Below the pieces are notes generated by a model. The model searched no databases. It saw only the letters and a program-made list of their open reading frames with translations, and was not told the DNA's origin. Made by a program: the position numbers and the translations under genes. DNA of 41,397 nucleotides, from contig JANQGX010000070.1 of the NCBI GenBank assembly GCA_028282885.1, forward strand, positions 1 through 41,397. Reading direction: 5' to 3'. Below are positions 16,194-25,738 of the stretch, piece by piece. Position 1 is the first letter of the stretch, and the number at the start of each line of letters is the position of its first letter. Source of the stretch: SAR324 cluster bacterium (GTDB lineage: Bacteria > SAR324 > XYD2-FULL-50-16).

Positions 16194-17636
16194 ATGATGA
16201 AGAAAACTCTCATATTTTTATTCGTTCTGGTCGTTTCTCTCATTTTCTTTTTCACCCTTTCCGAAACGCTCTTCGCCTTCGAGTGGATCGAAAGAGGGGT
16301 CACGGTTAAGAGCGAGGAACCGACCGATAGTGGAGTCCGATTATTTCTTGAAGACCAGACCCTGCGCACCTTTGTTGTTGAAGCCAATCAGGAACTTTTA
16401 ACAGATCCTGTCAAAGAGAACATCCTGGTTACCTTTACCCAGGTCCTGGAGACATATAATCTTCCAACCTCAAATATTGAGTTTAAGCTAAAACCCGATA
16501 TCTTCAAACTTACCCTGGTTTTAAGTGAAACCAACCAAACTGTAGGGATCACTTATCACGGTCTTCAATTTCCGGATACTATTGTCCCGACCATCTCTGC
16601 CCTTCTTAATGAATTCAACGCCTGGGAAGGTTTACAGATCAAGACCCTGCAGATTGTCTATCACCCTTCGGAATTCCAGCTCATCATCGCGCCGGAGACT
16701 GAGGTTCCCTTAATTGACGTTAAACTTGCATCCCCTCAACCGGACAAAAAACTGGTAGCCGAGCTGGCTCCTCTCTATAACCAAATAGCGGGATGGGAGC
16801 AGGTAAAACCCGATCTGATCGAATTATTTATCGGCAAAGACAAATTGCAGGCAAATATAGAAGAGGAGAGTCGGGCAACCCAAATTGCCTTCCACAGGGC
16901 CTATCCCACGGCATCCGAAGTAAAAAGAGCGTCACGGATGGTCGGGATTTTCAGTTCCTGGAAGAATTCCAAGTTCAAGAAATTGTTGCTGAATGTAAAG
17001 AGCAATACTGTTGACTCCGTTATTGCTTTAGCCGAATTCAAGCATAAAGGAAAAGACCTCTTGCCGCATATTCCGGCAGGAATGAATTTTTGGCTTGATG
17101 ACAAGATCCATTTTAATTTTCGAGTCAGTAGCGGCAAGTATTTTGTTGAGCTTAAAAACGAATATACAAATGAAGAAAAGCTGATCTGGCAACTCAGCGA
17201 AGCGATAAAAGATCCCATTCTCTACATTCAGATTCACGATCCCGATTATTTCTACCGCCAGTTGGAGGGACTTAGAAATCGTCAGGCTGAGGTCTACAGT
17301 GAAATGCTGGCAAGCATGCAAGAGGCAAATGAGAAATTAAAGCAGACCTATGATGAGCTGCTCACCCGGCACAAGAAACTGGAAAACTCCTACGAAAATC
17401 TCAGGCTTGCCCATGAAACCTTCCTTCATGCTTATTTAACCCTGGAAAATTCCGGCTTTCTGGGCTCCGGAGAGATCGACAAAAACACTATTGCCAGAAT
17501 TCTTGTTTTAAAGGCAGAGAACATCGACCTTACCGTAAAGGAGATGGAAAAGCTTCTTGAAGAAGAGCAGATCAAAGCTTCCAGCAAGGTGATTCACTTG
17601 ATCTATAGTGTCTATTTCAATGATTTCAGAGAGTAG
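16194..17636 (+). CDS. Exported coiled-coil protein of unknown function, cyclase operon
   Basis: 480 residues. The N-terminus (MMKKTLIFLFVLVVSLIFFF) is a strong signal peptide or membrane anchor. The middle is mixed alpha/beta without a known motif. Residues ~360-415 form a heptad-rich coiled coil (QEANEKLKQTYDELLTRHKK), and the C-terminus is helical. Two adjacent ATGs (16194 and 16197) are possible starts. It ends the operon that begins with the cyclase. The matching coiled coil in the preceding membrane protein suggests the two may interact in the periplasm. This is inferred. Confidence 0.7.
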   Translation: MMKKTLIFLFVLVVSLIFFFTLSETLFAFEWIERGVTVKSEEPTDSGVRLFLEDQTLRTFVVEANQELLTDPVKENILVTFTQVLETYNLPTSNIEFKLKPDIFKLTLVLSETNQTVGITYHGLQFPDTIVPTISALLNEFNAWEGLQIKTLQIVYHPSEFQLIIAPETEVPLIDVKLASPQPDKKLVAELAPLYNQIAGWEQVKPDLIELFIGKDKLQANIEEESRATQIAFHRAYPTASEVKRASRMVGIFSSWKNSKFKKLLLNVKSNTVDSVIALAEFKHKGKDLLPHIPAGMNFWLDDKIHFNFRVSSGKYFVELKNEYTNEEKLIWQLSEAIKDPILYIQIHDPDYFYRQLEGLRNRQAEVYSEMLASMQEANEKLKQTYDELLTRHKKLENSYENLRLAHETFLHAYLTLENSGFLGSGEIDKNTIARILVLKAENIDLTVKEMEKLLEEEQIKASSKVIHLIYSVYFNDFRE

Positions 17637-17928
17637 AAATTGACTGCTTTCCGACCGTTGGATCAGGAAACAGATCCAAAAAACCTTTCATCCTGCAAGG
17701 CAAATGAGTGGCGGCTAACCCAGTTGCCATTCTGACCTTCCCAAAATATCTCAGGCATCTTCCTCACTTAATCTGACACTTTCTGATTTTCAAAATTCCG
17801 GACAATCCCTTTGGGATTAACCCCGCAATTTCTTAGGCATATTCCCTGCATTTTGTTCGGGAATAGACTTTACGGTAAGGGATCTTTTGATAAGCAGAAT
17901 AATCGATAATTCTGATGATGGAGCAGTT

Positions 17929-19008
17929 ATGTTAAGAAAACTATTGATCACAGCAGTTCTGACAGGCTTCGCACTGTCAGCAAATGCTCAGATTGCCACC
18001 CAGCAACTGGACGCCGGATTTCCTACTTATGGTGGGGCGGCTGCCGGTTGGAGGTTTAATAGTAATGTCAGTATCATCGGTGTGAGTGCCGAGGGCAAAA
18101 ATGAACATGACGGTGTGGAAACAGGCGAGGTCAAAGCTGGTCTGAACGCCGAAGGGCCGGACGATTCCAGCGCTCTCCCCTTCATGGCTGCCGCTTATCG
18201 TGGTGAAACCTGGGCGGGTGAGCTTTATACCAATCTGACGAATGGACTGAATTATGACGCTGAAATCGACCTGAATGCAGGACTCTCTTTTGATACCTTC
18301 AATATTTACAAAGAGAAAAAACAGCAGAGACTGGCCCTGGCTTATATTTATGATGAAATGGTTTCGATCGGGATAGGCTACAAAAACACCAATCTCAAAA
18401 CCAGAACCGAACTGGCGGGGACCACCAGTGAAACTCAGGAAACGAAGGATTTAACAACCACCGGCCTGAGTGCTTCCATCTCCTGGAGACTGGCGGAAAT
18501 TTTTTTTCTGGCGGCAGGAATGGAATCGGTTACCGAAAACGGAAACTACGAATCCGCTAGTTCCTCAACAGCAGCATCTGACGGGGGTTATGTTGAAAAT
18601 ACCTGGACCAATACGTTTTACGGTATCGGCTTGATGTCAGGCGATCCCAGCGAGACTCAGTTCAGGCTCGAGTATTCGGTCATCTCATCTCCGGAAGCTG
18701 AAGCTGATGCAGAAGGTGACAAAGCAGCGGCTAAACATCCTGAAACAACCCACAGCTTTGCCACAATCGAAGCAAAGTTCAGCGGTCTTCTGATCGCCTA
18801 TCAGAATGAAACCAAGTTGGAAAAAGAGTTGGATAACGTAGAGAAGGAAATTGTCACGACAATGCTGGGATTGGGGTGGCAACCCAGACAGGGATTGATG
18901 TTCTCCATCTACTCCTGGGATCGCAAATCAACACTCACCCATGGCACCCTGGGTGAAATTGTCATGAATCCTACGGGATTCAAGGCAGTGATAGGTTACA
19001 ACTTCTAG
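17929..19008 (+). CDS. Putative outer-membrane beta-barrel protein
   Basis: About 359 residues from the ATG at 17929, which gives a textbook signal peptide (MLRKLLITAVLTGFALSANA) and has an atggag ribosome site; an earlier ATG-frame start at 17887 would bury it. The mature protein has alternating amphipathic strands with aromatic girdles, Gly/Thr/Asp-rich turns and a C-terminal phenylalanine (VIGYNF), as in BAM substrates. The family is not recognised, so pore or structural roles cannot be told apart. It is monocistronic, 290 bp after the cyclase operon, and converges on purF. A small AATCCC-ttt-GGGATT hairpin at 17804-17818 precedes it. Confidence 0.7.
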   Translation: MLRKLLITAVLTGFALSANAQIATQQLDAGFPTYGGAAAGWRFNSNVSIIGVSAEGKNEHDGVETGEVKAGLNAEGPDDSSALPFMAAAYRGETWAGELYTNLTNGLNYDAEIDLNAGLSFDTFNIYKEKKQQRLALAYIYDEMVSIGIGYKNTNLKTRTELAGTTSETQETKDLTTTGLSASISWRLAEIFFLAAGMESVTENGNYESASSSTAASDGGYVENTWTNTFYGIGLMSGDPSETQFRLEYSVISSPEAEADAEGDKAAAKHPETTHSFATIEAKFSGLLIAYQNETKLEKELDNVEKEIVTTMLGLGWQPRQGLMFSIYSWDRKSTLTHGTLGEIVMNPTGFKAVIGYNF

Positions 19009-19132
19009 CATCTCTTCAACACGTAACAGGCTTTGCCGGTCCAATGCTCTAAGATGGATCGGCTATGCTTCCCCGCAGTATTAGTTTCTTTCAGATAATC
19101 TTCGCTTCGTCAGGCGAATGAAAATCCTGATA

Positions 19133-20578
19133 TCAACAGATACAATTGCAATCCAGCTCCGGAACAAAAGGTGTATTGTTGGACAGGCACTCATCGCAAA
19201 ACAGGGCGTTGCTCTGACGAATGGCTTTATACAGTCCCGGAATACTTAAATAAGCAAGGCTGGTTGCTCCCAGGACATCACAAATCTCGTCCACTGTTCT
19301 GTTATGGGAGATCAAGGTTTGGGGATCCCTTGTTTCTATTCCGTAATGACAGGCATTATTGTATGGGGGGCAGGGAATTCTCATATGAATTTCTTTGGCG
19401 CCTGCGTCGAAAAGCAGTTTTACCAGCAGTTTGGAGGTTGTCCCCCGTACGATGGAATCATCCACTACTATAAGTCTTTTGCCTTCCACAACATCATTCA
19501 GGATGTTGTACTTCATAATGGCCAGCGATTTTCGTTCCTGGGGGTTGGTGATAAACGAACGCAAACCTCCTGTAATAGGCTCTTCCAAAATCGCGATGCT
19601 ATAAGGAATGCTCGAAGCTTTGGCAAATCCCACCGCCGATGGAATACCACCCTTGGGTACCGAGGTCACCATATCTGCATCAACAGGGGACTCGCGAAAC
19701 AACTCCATTCCCATTCTCTCTCTCAACACCTGGAATGTTTCGTCCCTTTGCTTGCTGTCAGGCCTGGAGAAATAGATACTCTCAAAAACACAACCGATTT
19801 TGTCCAGGGCGGGTGAACAGAAAAGTGAGGATTCGATATTTGAGTCAGCATCCGCAGCCACAATTTCACCGGGTTGAATCTCCCGATGGGTAAAACTCAC
19901 ATCATGATCGGGATATCGTGCGTTGTTAAAACGCTGGATGATATCGAAGGCACAGGTTTCCGAAGCAAAGGCAACACATCTTTTACCGTTGATGGAAAAC
20001 TCCCCGAGGTGAAGAGGTCTGATACCCCAGGGGTCCCGAAATGCGAATATCCTTCCGTCATCCTCCATCATCATCAAGGCAGCATATCCTCCCTTAATCT
20101 GCCTCATGGTTTCCTGAATTGCCTGAAACACCTTCTTTCCACTCTTTCTGATCTGAATATTGATCAGGGCTGCCATCATTTCAGCGTCGTTGCGGGTATA
20201 AACCTTGACATCGGATTCGGTAATATGTTTGATCAATGCATCCACATTATTCAGATCACCGTTACTGACAATAGCCAGTTTCCCACGCATACTCTGGGCC
20301 CAGTGCGGATGAATCTCCCTGACCGAGGAAGACTTGTTTCTGGTCGAATAGCGGGTATGGGCAATAAAAGTGCTACCGGCAAATTTGCCAAGACTCTCCT
20401 GGTTGATGACTGTTTCAACTTTGCCGATATCTTTTGTGGTTTCCAGACAGGATGTGTTTTCCGTAACAAAGCCGGCTACACCGGCTGCATCGTGTCCTCG
20501 ATGTTGGAGTGATGCCAAAACAGTTGGCAAAAAACGTTTTGACTGGGGATGGCCTACAATGCCAAAAACACCACACAT
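19133..20578 (-). CDS. purF: Amidophosphoribosyltransferase, Fe-S type
   Basis: Catalyses the first committed step of purine synthesis: PRPP plus glutamine to phosphoribosylamine. The N-terminal nucleophile is Cys2 (MCGVFGIVGH), exposed once Met is removed, with no propeptide. The Ntn glutaminase fold is followed by a phosphoribosyltransferase domain with the PRPP loop at about 370-382 (VVDDSIVRGTTS). Cysteines 263, 410, 461 and 464 sit where the Bacillus-type enzyme binds a 4Fe-4S cluster (GCVFESIYF, NACHYGI, CDEC). Extra cysteines (CNCIC) end the chain. At 481 residues it has normal length. No other purine gene is adjacent. Confidence 0.96.
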   Translation of the reverse strand: MCGVFGIVGHPQSKRFLPTVLASLQHRGHDAAGVAGFVTENTSCLETTKDIGKVETVINQESLGKFAGSTFIAHTRYSTRNKSSSVREIHPHWAQSMRGKLAIVSNGDLNNVDALIKHITESDVKVYTRNDAEMMAALINIQIRKSGKKVFQAIQETMRQIKGGYAALMMMEDDGRIFAFRDPWGIRPLHLGEFSINGKRCVAFASETCAFDIIQRFNNARYPDHDVSFTHREIQPGEIVAADADSNIESSLFCSPALDKIGCVFESIYFSRPDSKQRDETFQVLRERMGMELFRESPVDADMVTSVPKGGIPSAVGFAKASSIPYSIAILEEPITGGLRSFITNPQERKSLAIMKYNILNDVVEGKRLIVVDDSIVRGTTSKLLVKLLFDAGAKEIHMRIPCPPYNNACHYGIETRDPQTLISHNRTVDEICDVLGATSLAYLSIPGLYKAIRQSNALFCDECLSNNTPFVPELDCNCIC

Positions 20579-21199
20579 AACAGGTTACCGTTGGAGGTGC
20601 CGGGAATTTGAAGAATATAAGAAGCAAACTGGTGGCTCGCTTTCATGCTCTCCTGTTAAAGAAGATGACTACTCAACAGTCTGCCAAATGAATACTGGCG
20701 ACTAACCCGAACAAAACCGTTCCCGGGAATTAGGAATCCCTTGTACCTTCGGGAATTTGGTATGATGGACCTGCTGCTTTAGGGTAAGCTCTGAGTAGTT
20801 AAAAAGAAATTAGTCTTGCACAAAATCTTAATTTTGAGCATAAAAATCGGTCATTTTTTTAACACTCCTCAAATCAAACCAGAAAGTCCATAATAGAATC
20901 AAGAGATAGCAAAAACAGAAAGCCCACGAGTAGATATATCGGTAGAGTAAGGTTCCTTGTTTCATCCCGCATTACTCAGAAAACAGGCTACGAAGAGCAT
21001 CTGTCCCGGATTAGAGCTGATCTCCTGCGACTGTCCCGTGTTAACATGAAACCGATGCCAAAACAAAAAACAGGATCGATGCAGAAAACCTCTCAAAAAA
21101 AACGAAATGTCAGTCTTTTGTGATTATTGACCTATTCCCAAAAATCAGGGAGTATCACAGTTAATATTGTTTTTGCAGGAATTTTAAGCTGATTCGACT
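20579..21199. other. 620-bp divergent intergenic region between purF and the TPR gene
   Basis: No gene, tRNA or recognisable riboswitch was found. The region should hold the purF promoter (minus strand) and that of the TPR gene (plus strand). A gggaatt/aattccc-like inverted stretch near 20720-20760 is the only visible structure. Confidence 0.35.
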
Positions 21200-22861
21200 A
21201 TGCTTTCACTCTTTGCCAGATACAGGAAATCCAAAGAACGCAAACAGGCCGAAATCCTTGTGAACAAGGGTCTCAGTTTTATGCAGAGCAACTTCCAGCA
21301 TAAAGCGCTATATCACTTCCAACAGGCCTTGGAGATGGATTCGGCCGTTGTTGGCGAAATGCTCTACGGCGAGTTCAATAAGTCCTACAAAAAGGGGAAT
21401 AGCGAACGTGCCCTGGCGATTGGGTTGATTGTACTTAAAATCGAGAAAAATGATTATGAACTGGCTAACAAACTGGGCAATTGCGCCAGAAAGCTCAAAC
21501 AATTCAAACAGGCAAACGATTTGTACCGGCAGGCTTTTCGAATCAACAGGAAATTCGAGACTGCCTTTTATAACCTGGCAGCCAGCATGGGACGCATTCC
21601 CAAATATAACAATGATGTTAAACTGCTGGTCGATCACTTTGCCAATATCAAAAATTATATCCTGCCCAACTACAAGATCGATCCAAAATACCTGGAAAAC
21701 CTGATCGAGGAAATGAAGCAGAAGATCAAGGCTGATCCCAAAAAGGAAGACAAAAAGAAACCCGCTGAACCCGGGTACAGCCAAATCTGCGAGAAAATCC
21801 GAAGAAATATCAAGAAGAGCGCCAACCAGCCTAATGGTTCCAAAGCCAAAAATAACCTTGACGGCCATATTTTCAATCTCGGTCTTTACGCTCTATCCAA
21901 ACGGGATAGCAAATTAGCATTGAAGTGTTTTTTCCAGTTAAAAAACAAAAACAGTAAATTAGAGTACCTCGATATGGTGATTTCCCTGGCAATGGACCTG
22001 GATTCGCCGTCCAAGAAACTTGTTCAGCATATGATGATTCTACTGGGAAAAGACAAAACCAATCGCTATCTTAACGCCAACCTCGGATTGATGTTTCGTA
22101 AACAGGGCAAACGGATTCTTTCCTATAAATATCTGGCCACGGCATCCCTGTTGTTGGAAAAAACAGGCGGTATCTACTGCCGTATGGACATCGTAAGGAT
22201 GGCCGACCATGAGATGGAGGTAGGTAATCTGCGCAAAGCTTTGAAGCTTTATCAACTGGTTGATTCCGAAATCGAGAAACCCAAGATTAAACTCGGTATC
22301 GGGCAGATATTATTATATCAAAACCGATACACCGAAGCCCTGCCTATATTTCAGGAAATACTGAATATCGATAAAAGCAACAGCCAGGCCCGGGATAAGC
22401 TGGATGAAATTCATGATTATTTCGTGGAAAAGGGTGACGAGCTGGTCGATATCAAGAAATTTACCACTGCACTGCCCTATTTTGAAAAGGCTCTTTCAGC
22501 GGTCAGAAAAGCGGATACGATCAAGAAAACTGCCGATGTACATAAAAATCTGATGGATGTGGAGCGAGCCGAAGAGCTGTACATCGAGTACAACAAGATC
22601 ATCAGGAAAGAAAACTCCGGTAAAGAGGAAGAACTGAGAAAAAGCCTGATAGAGCAGGGAAAAGAACGGCTGGTTGCCAAAGATATGGAAGCCGCCATTC
22701 TTTGCTTTGAGAAAGCTTTTGAGATGAAGGTGGACAAAGATGTTTTTGTCTTTCTGGCCCACATTTATAAAATGCAAAAACGAACCAAGGATATTCAAAA
22801 TCTGATGGTTCGCTGGAAAGACATGATCAAGCAACAGGGCATCAGCCTCGACGATATCTGA
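21200..22861 (+). CDS. Tetratricopeptide-repeat protein
   Basis: 553 residues and mostly helical. TPR units are visible near residues 20-50 (GLSFMQSNFQHKALYHFQQAL), 95-130 (KLKQFKQANDLYRQAFRINR), 345-400 (GNLRKALKLYQLVD, QNRYTEALPIFQEIL), 420-440 (KKFTTALPYFEKAL) and 490-515. A lysine-rich low-complexity linker (about 180-195) separates two TPR blocks. No signal peptide or enzymatic motif is seen, so it is probably a cytoplasmic scaffold. The partner is unknown; its downstream neighbour is ettA, 139 bp away. Confidence 0.8.
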   Translation: MLSLFARYRKSKERKQAEILVNKGLSFMQSNFQHKALYHFQQALEMDSAVVGEMLYGEFNKSYKKGNSERALAIGLIVLKIEKNDYELANKLGNCARKLKQFKQANDLYRQAFRINRKFETAFYNLAASMGRIPKYNNDVKLLVDHFANIKNYILPNYKIDPKYLENLIEEMKQKIKADPKKEDKKKPAEPGYSQICEKIRRNIKKSANQPNGSKAKNNLDGHIFNLGLYALSKRDSKLALKCFFQLKNKNSKLEYLDMVISLAMDLDSPSKKLVQHMMILLGKDKTNRYLNANLGLMFRKQGKRILSYKYLATASLLLEKTGGIYCRMDIVRMADHEMEVGNLRKALKLYQLVDSEIEKPKIKLGIGQILLYQNRYTEALPIFQEILNIDKSNSQARDKLDEIHDYFVEKGDELVDIKKFTTALPYFEKALSAVRKADTIKKTADVHKNLMDVERAEELYIEYNKIIRKENSGKEEELRKSLIEQGKERLVAKDMEAAILCFEKAFEMKVDKDVFVFLAHIYKMQKRTKDIQNLMVRWKDMIKQQGISLDDI

Positions 22862-23000
22862 TTCCCGCTGGATCCTGAACTGCGGCATTCATTAACTCAA
22901 CCGGAAACTTGAATCATTGGTTATTGCCCGGGTGGGTGGAAAGCCCGGCGTTTCAGTAGTCTATATTATGTAACACGTAAACAATACGGAGAGAGTATCA

Positions 23001-24686
23001 ATGGCAGATGAACCCAATAAAATCATCTACTCAATGATCGGTGTGAACAAGTATCACAATCAGAAGCAGGTCATAAAGGATATATCCCTGTCCTATTTCT
23101 ACGGCGCCAAAATAGGTGTTTTGGGATTAAACGGATCGGGAAAGAGTACTCTGCTGAGAATTATGGCCGGGGTGGATAACGATTTCAACGGAAAGACAAT
23201 CCTGAGTCCCGGCTATACTGTCGGGCTTCTGGAGCAGGAACCGATTCTGGATAACTCCAAAACAGTCAAAGAGATTGTTGAGGAAGGCGTTCAGGAAACC
23301 GTGGACCTTGTCAAGGAGTTCAACGAAATCAGCGAGAAATTCGCCGAACCCATGTCGGATGACGAAATGAATGCGTTGATCGAAAGACAAGGAGCAGTTC
23401 AGGAAAAGATCGACAACCTGGACGCCTGGGATCTGGATTCCCGACTTGATATGGCCATGGATGCCTTGCGTTGTCCGGACGGCGATACTCCGATCAAAGT
23501 GCTCTCAGGAGGGGAAAAACGGAGAGTGGCGCTTTGTCGCTTGTTGCTGCAGAAACCTGACATCCTGCTTCTGGATGAGCCGACCAACCATCTTGACGCG
23601 GAAACCGTGGCGTGGTTGGAAATCCACCTGAAAAATTATGCCGGAACCATCATCGCTGTAACTCATGACCGCTACTTTCTCGACAATGTGGCAGGATGGA
23701 TTCTGGAACTGGATCGGGGGCATGGTATTCCCTGGAAAGGGAACTACTCCTCCTGGCTGGAGCAGAAACAGAATCGGCTGGCCCAGGAAGAAAAAAAGGA
23801 ATCGGATCGTCAGCGAACCCTGCAACGGGAGCTGGAATGGATCAGAATGTCACCCAAAGGTCGCAGGGCCAAATCCAAAGCAAGAATCAGTTCCTATGAA
23901 AACCTGTTGAGCCAGGAATCGGAAAAGCTCTCAAAAGACCTGGAGATCTATATTCCTCCCGGACCACGGTTGGGCAAGATTGTCATCCAGGCGGAAAACA
24001 TCGTAAAATCCTACGATGAAAAGCTACTGGTGGAGGATATGAACTTCTCTCTACCTCCAGGTGGAATCGTGGGTGTTATCGGGCCGAATGGCGCAGGCAA
24101 AACCACGCTGTTTAAAATGATTACCGGCAAAGAGGAATCCAGTTCCGGCTCCATTCGTATTGGTGACACCGTCGCGCTTGCCTACGTTGATCAGGAAAGG
24201 GATACGCTGGATCCTGAAAAATCCATCTGGGAAGTTGTCTCCGACGGTCAGGATGAAATTCGCCTGGGAGATCGCAGTATGAATTCACGAGCTTATGTGG
24301 CTCGCTTCAATTTCTCGGGATCGGACCAGCAGAAAAAGGTAGGGGTGCTCTCCGGTGGGGAGCGGAACAGGGTTCACCTGGCGCAGATGCTAAAATCCCG
24401 CGCCAATGTTCTGCTACTCGACGAACCGACCAATGATCTGGACGTTAACACCATGAGAGCTCTGGAGGAAGCCCTGGAAAGCTTTGGGGGATGCGTGGTT
24501 GTCATCAGCCATGATCGCTGGTTTCTGGACCGGATAGCAACCCATATCCTGGCTTTCGAAGGCGACAGCAAAGTGGTCTGGTATGAAGGCAACTATTCTG
24601 AGTATGAAGCAGATCGTAAAAAACGACTGGGTGAAGCTGCAGATCAGCCCCATCGGATCAAATATCGCCAATTGACAAGGGATTAG
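23001..24686 (+). CDS. ettA: Energy-dependent translational throttle protein EttA (ABC-F)
   Basis: 561 residues, the usual EttA length. It is an ABC-F ATPase with two nucleotide-binding domains and no membrane part, and it gates the ribosome E site according to ATP level. Domain 1 has Walker A GLNGSGKST, signature SGGEKRRVALCRLLL and Walker B LLLDEPTNHLD. Domain 2 has GPNGAGKTT, SGGERNRVHLAQML and LLLDEPTNDLD. The basic linker between them (about 255-310, SPKGRRAKSKARI) is the P-site tRNA interaction motif region. The ribosome site ggagag lies just upstream. A small cttca/tgaag hairpin followed by a T-run (24687-24709) lies between it and the convergent arfB gene. Confidence 0.95.
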   Translation: MADEPNKIIYSMIGVNKYHNQKQVIKDISLSYFYGAKIGVLGLNGSGKSTLLRIMAGVDNDFNGKTILSPGYTVGLLEQEPILDNSKTVKEIVEEGVQETVDLVKEFNEISEKFAEPMSDDEMNALIERQGAVQEKIDNLDAWDLDSRLDMAMDALRCPDGDTPIKVLSGGEKRRVALCRLLLQKPDILLLDEPTNHLDAETVAWLEIHLKNYAGTIIAVTHDRYFLDNVAGWILELDRGHGIPWKGNYSSWLEQKQNRLAQEEKKESDRQRTLQRELEWIRMSPKGRRAKSKARISSYENLLSQESEKLSKDLEIYIPPGPRLGKIVIQAENIVKSYDEKLLVEDMNFSLPPGGIVGVIGPNGAGKTTLFKMITGKEESSSGSIRIGDTVALAYVDQERDTLDPEKSIWEVVSDGQDEIRLGDRSMNSRAYVARFNFSGSDQQKKVGVLSGGERNRVHLAQMLKSRANVLLLDEPTNDLDVNTMRALEEALESFGGCVVVISHDRWFLDRIATHILAFEGDSKVVWYEGNYSEYEADRKKRLGEAADQPHRIKYRQLTRD

Positions 24687-24707
24687 CTTCAGGAAGTTGA
24701 AGGACTT

Positions 24708-25133
24708 TTAATCGTCAATAACGGTGGGAGAATGTCGCAATGATTTGAGTTGGGATCGTTGTTTTTTCGATTCCAACCGTTTCATTCTGGATCTCATGGG
24801 AATTGAGGTTTTCAGATGGGGCTTCGGTTTCCTTGCCGCTGTGTGAAGTAGCGAAACAAATCGATCCAAAGCTGCCTGCCGGTTCTTTTTCTGGGTTCTT
24901 GTATTTCTGGCAACAATCGTTAAAACTCCGTCTTTGTTAATCCGATTTCCCGCAATACGATATAGCCTCTTTTTCACCTCCGTCGGGAGTGACTTGGATT
25001 TCCCGACATCGAACTTCAGACGGACCGCTGATGATACCTTGTTGACATTTTGTCCGCCCGGCCCGCCGGCTCTCATAAAATGGAAGGACAGTTCTTCAGG
25101 GGGAATTTCGATTGAGTTGGAGATTTTAATCAT
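24708..25133 (-). CDS. arfB: Peptidyl-tRNA hydrolase ArfB (ribosome rescue)
   Basis: About 141 residues from the ATG at 25133; E. coli ArfB is 140. An upstream in-frame start at 25205 would add 24 unrelated residues and is rejected. The catalytic GGQ motif is at 26-28 (GGPGGQNVNKVSS), and the basic C-terminal tail (RSRMKRLESKKQRSQLKSLR) is the part that plugs the empty mRNA channel. It frees stalled ribosomes that lack a stop codon. It is 28 bp downstream of the YfcE-like gene on the same strand, in a gph-yfcE-arfB group. Confidence 0.92.
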   Translation of the reverse strand: MIKISNSIEIPPEELSFHFMRAGGPGGQNVNKVSSAVRLKFDVGKSKSLPTEVKKRLYRIAGNRINKDGVLTIVARNTRTQKKNRQAALDRFVSLLHTAARKPKPHLKTSIPMRSRMKRLESKKQRSQLKSLRHSPTVIDD

Positions 25134-25161
25134 TTTGCAGATCCAGCCAGATTTCTTCGAA

Positions 25162-25635
25162 TCAGAAGTTAAACCGACGATCCACCTCCAGGGACGGCAG
25201 TTCAAGGATCATGAACCCGTCTCCATCCATCAATGAACCGGGGTTAAGAATAAGGGCGCTATCGTGTCTTTCAATCCTCGGCTGATGGGTGTGACCGTGG
25301 ATTACTACATCAGCCGACTTCTGACGTAGAGCATTTATAGCTGTTCCCGGTATATGGGAAACAACAAATTCTGTTTCTTCCCATTGAAACCTTAAAATGT
25401 CTCCAACCTCGACATGATTTTGCTTTGCCAGGGCATCCATGACACTGTAATCACAATTCCCCCTTGCGATCTTCATGGTGATGTCGGGGAATTCTGCCAG
25501 GACTTCTTCAATTCCCTTTCCCATAAAATCCCCTGCATGAATGAGGTGATGTATTCCAATGCTCTGCAGGTGAGTTAACAGTTTTTTAACCTTGTCCACC
25601 GAGTAGTGACTGTCCGATATAATGGCAACTTGCAT
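25162..25635 (-). CDS. YfcE/MJ0936-family metallophosphoesterase
   Basis: 157 residues, typical of small calcineurin-like phosphodiesterases. The metal motifs are D8-S-H10, GD at 35-36, GNCD at 59-62, H94 (VSHIPG) and GHTH at 114-117 followed by NPGS. The GNCD form is characteristic of the YfcE group, which hydrolyses phosphodiesters in vitro; the physiological substrate is not known. Located between gph and arfB on the same strand. Confidence 0.88.
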   Translation of the reverse strand: MQVAIISDSHYSVDKVKKLLTHLQSIGIHHLIHAGDFMGKGIEEVLAEFPDITMKIARGNCDYSVMDALAKQNHVEVGDILRFQWEETEFVVSHIPGTAINALRQKSADVVIHGHTHQPRIERHDSALILNPGSLMDGDGFMILELPSLEVDRRFNF

Positions 25636-25738
25636 TTTTTAGCAATTATTCTCTGTATGGTTTAACGCTTTTCGAACTGGCCCGTGGTTAAAATCGGATC
25701 TGTCGGAATATACGTCTTGGGTATTTATCCGAGAGCCC

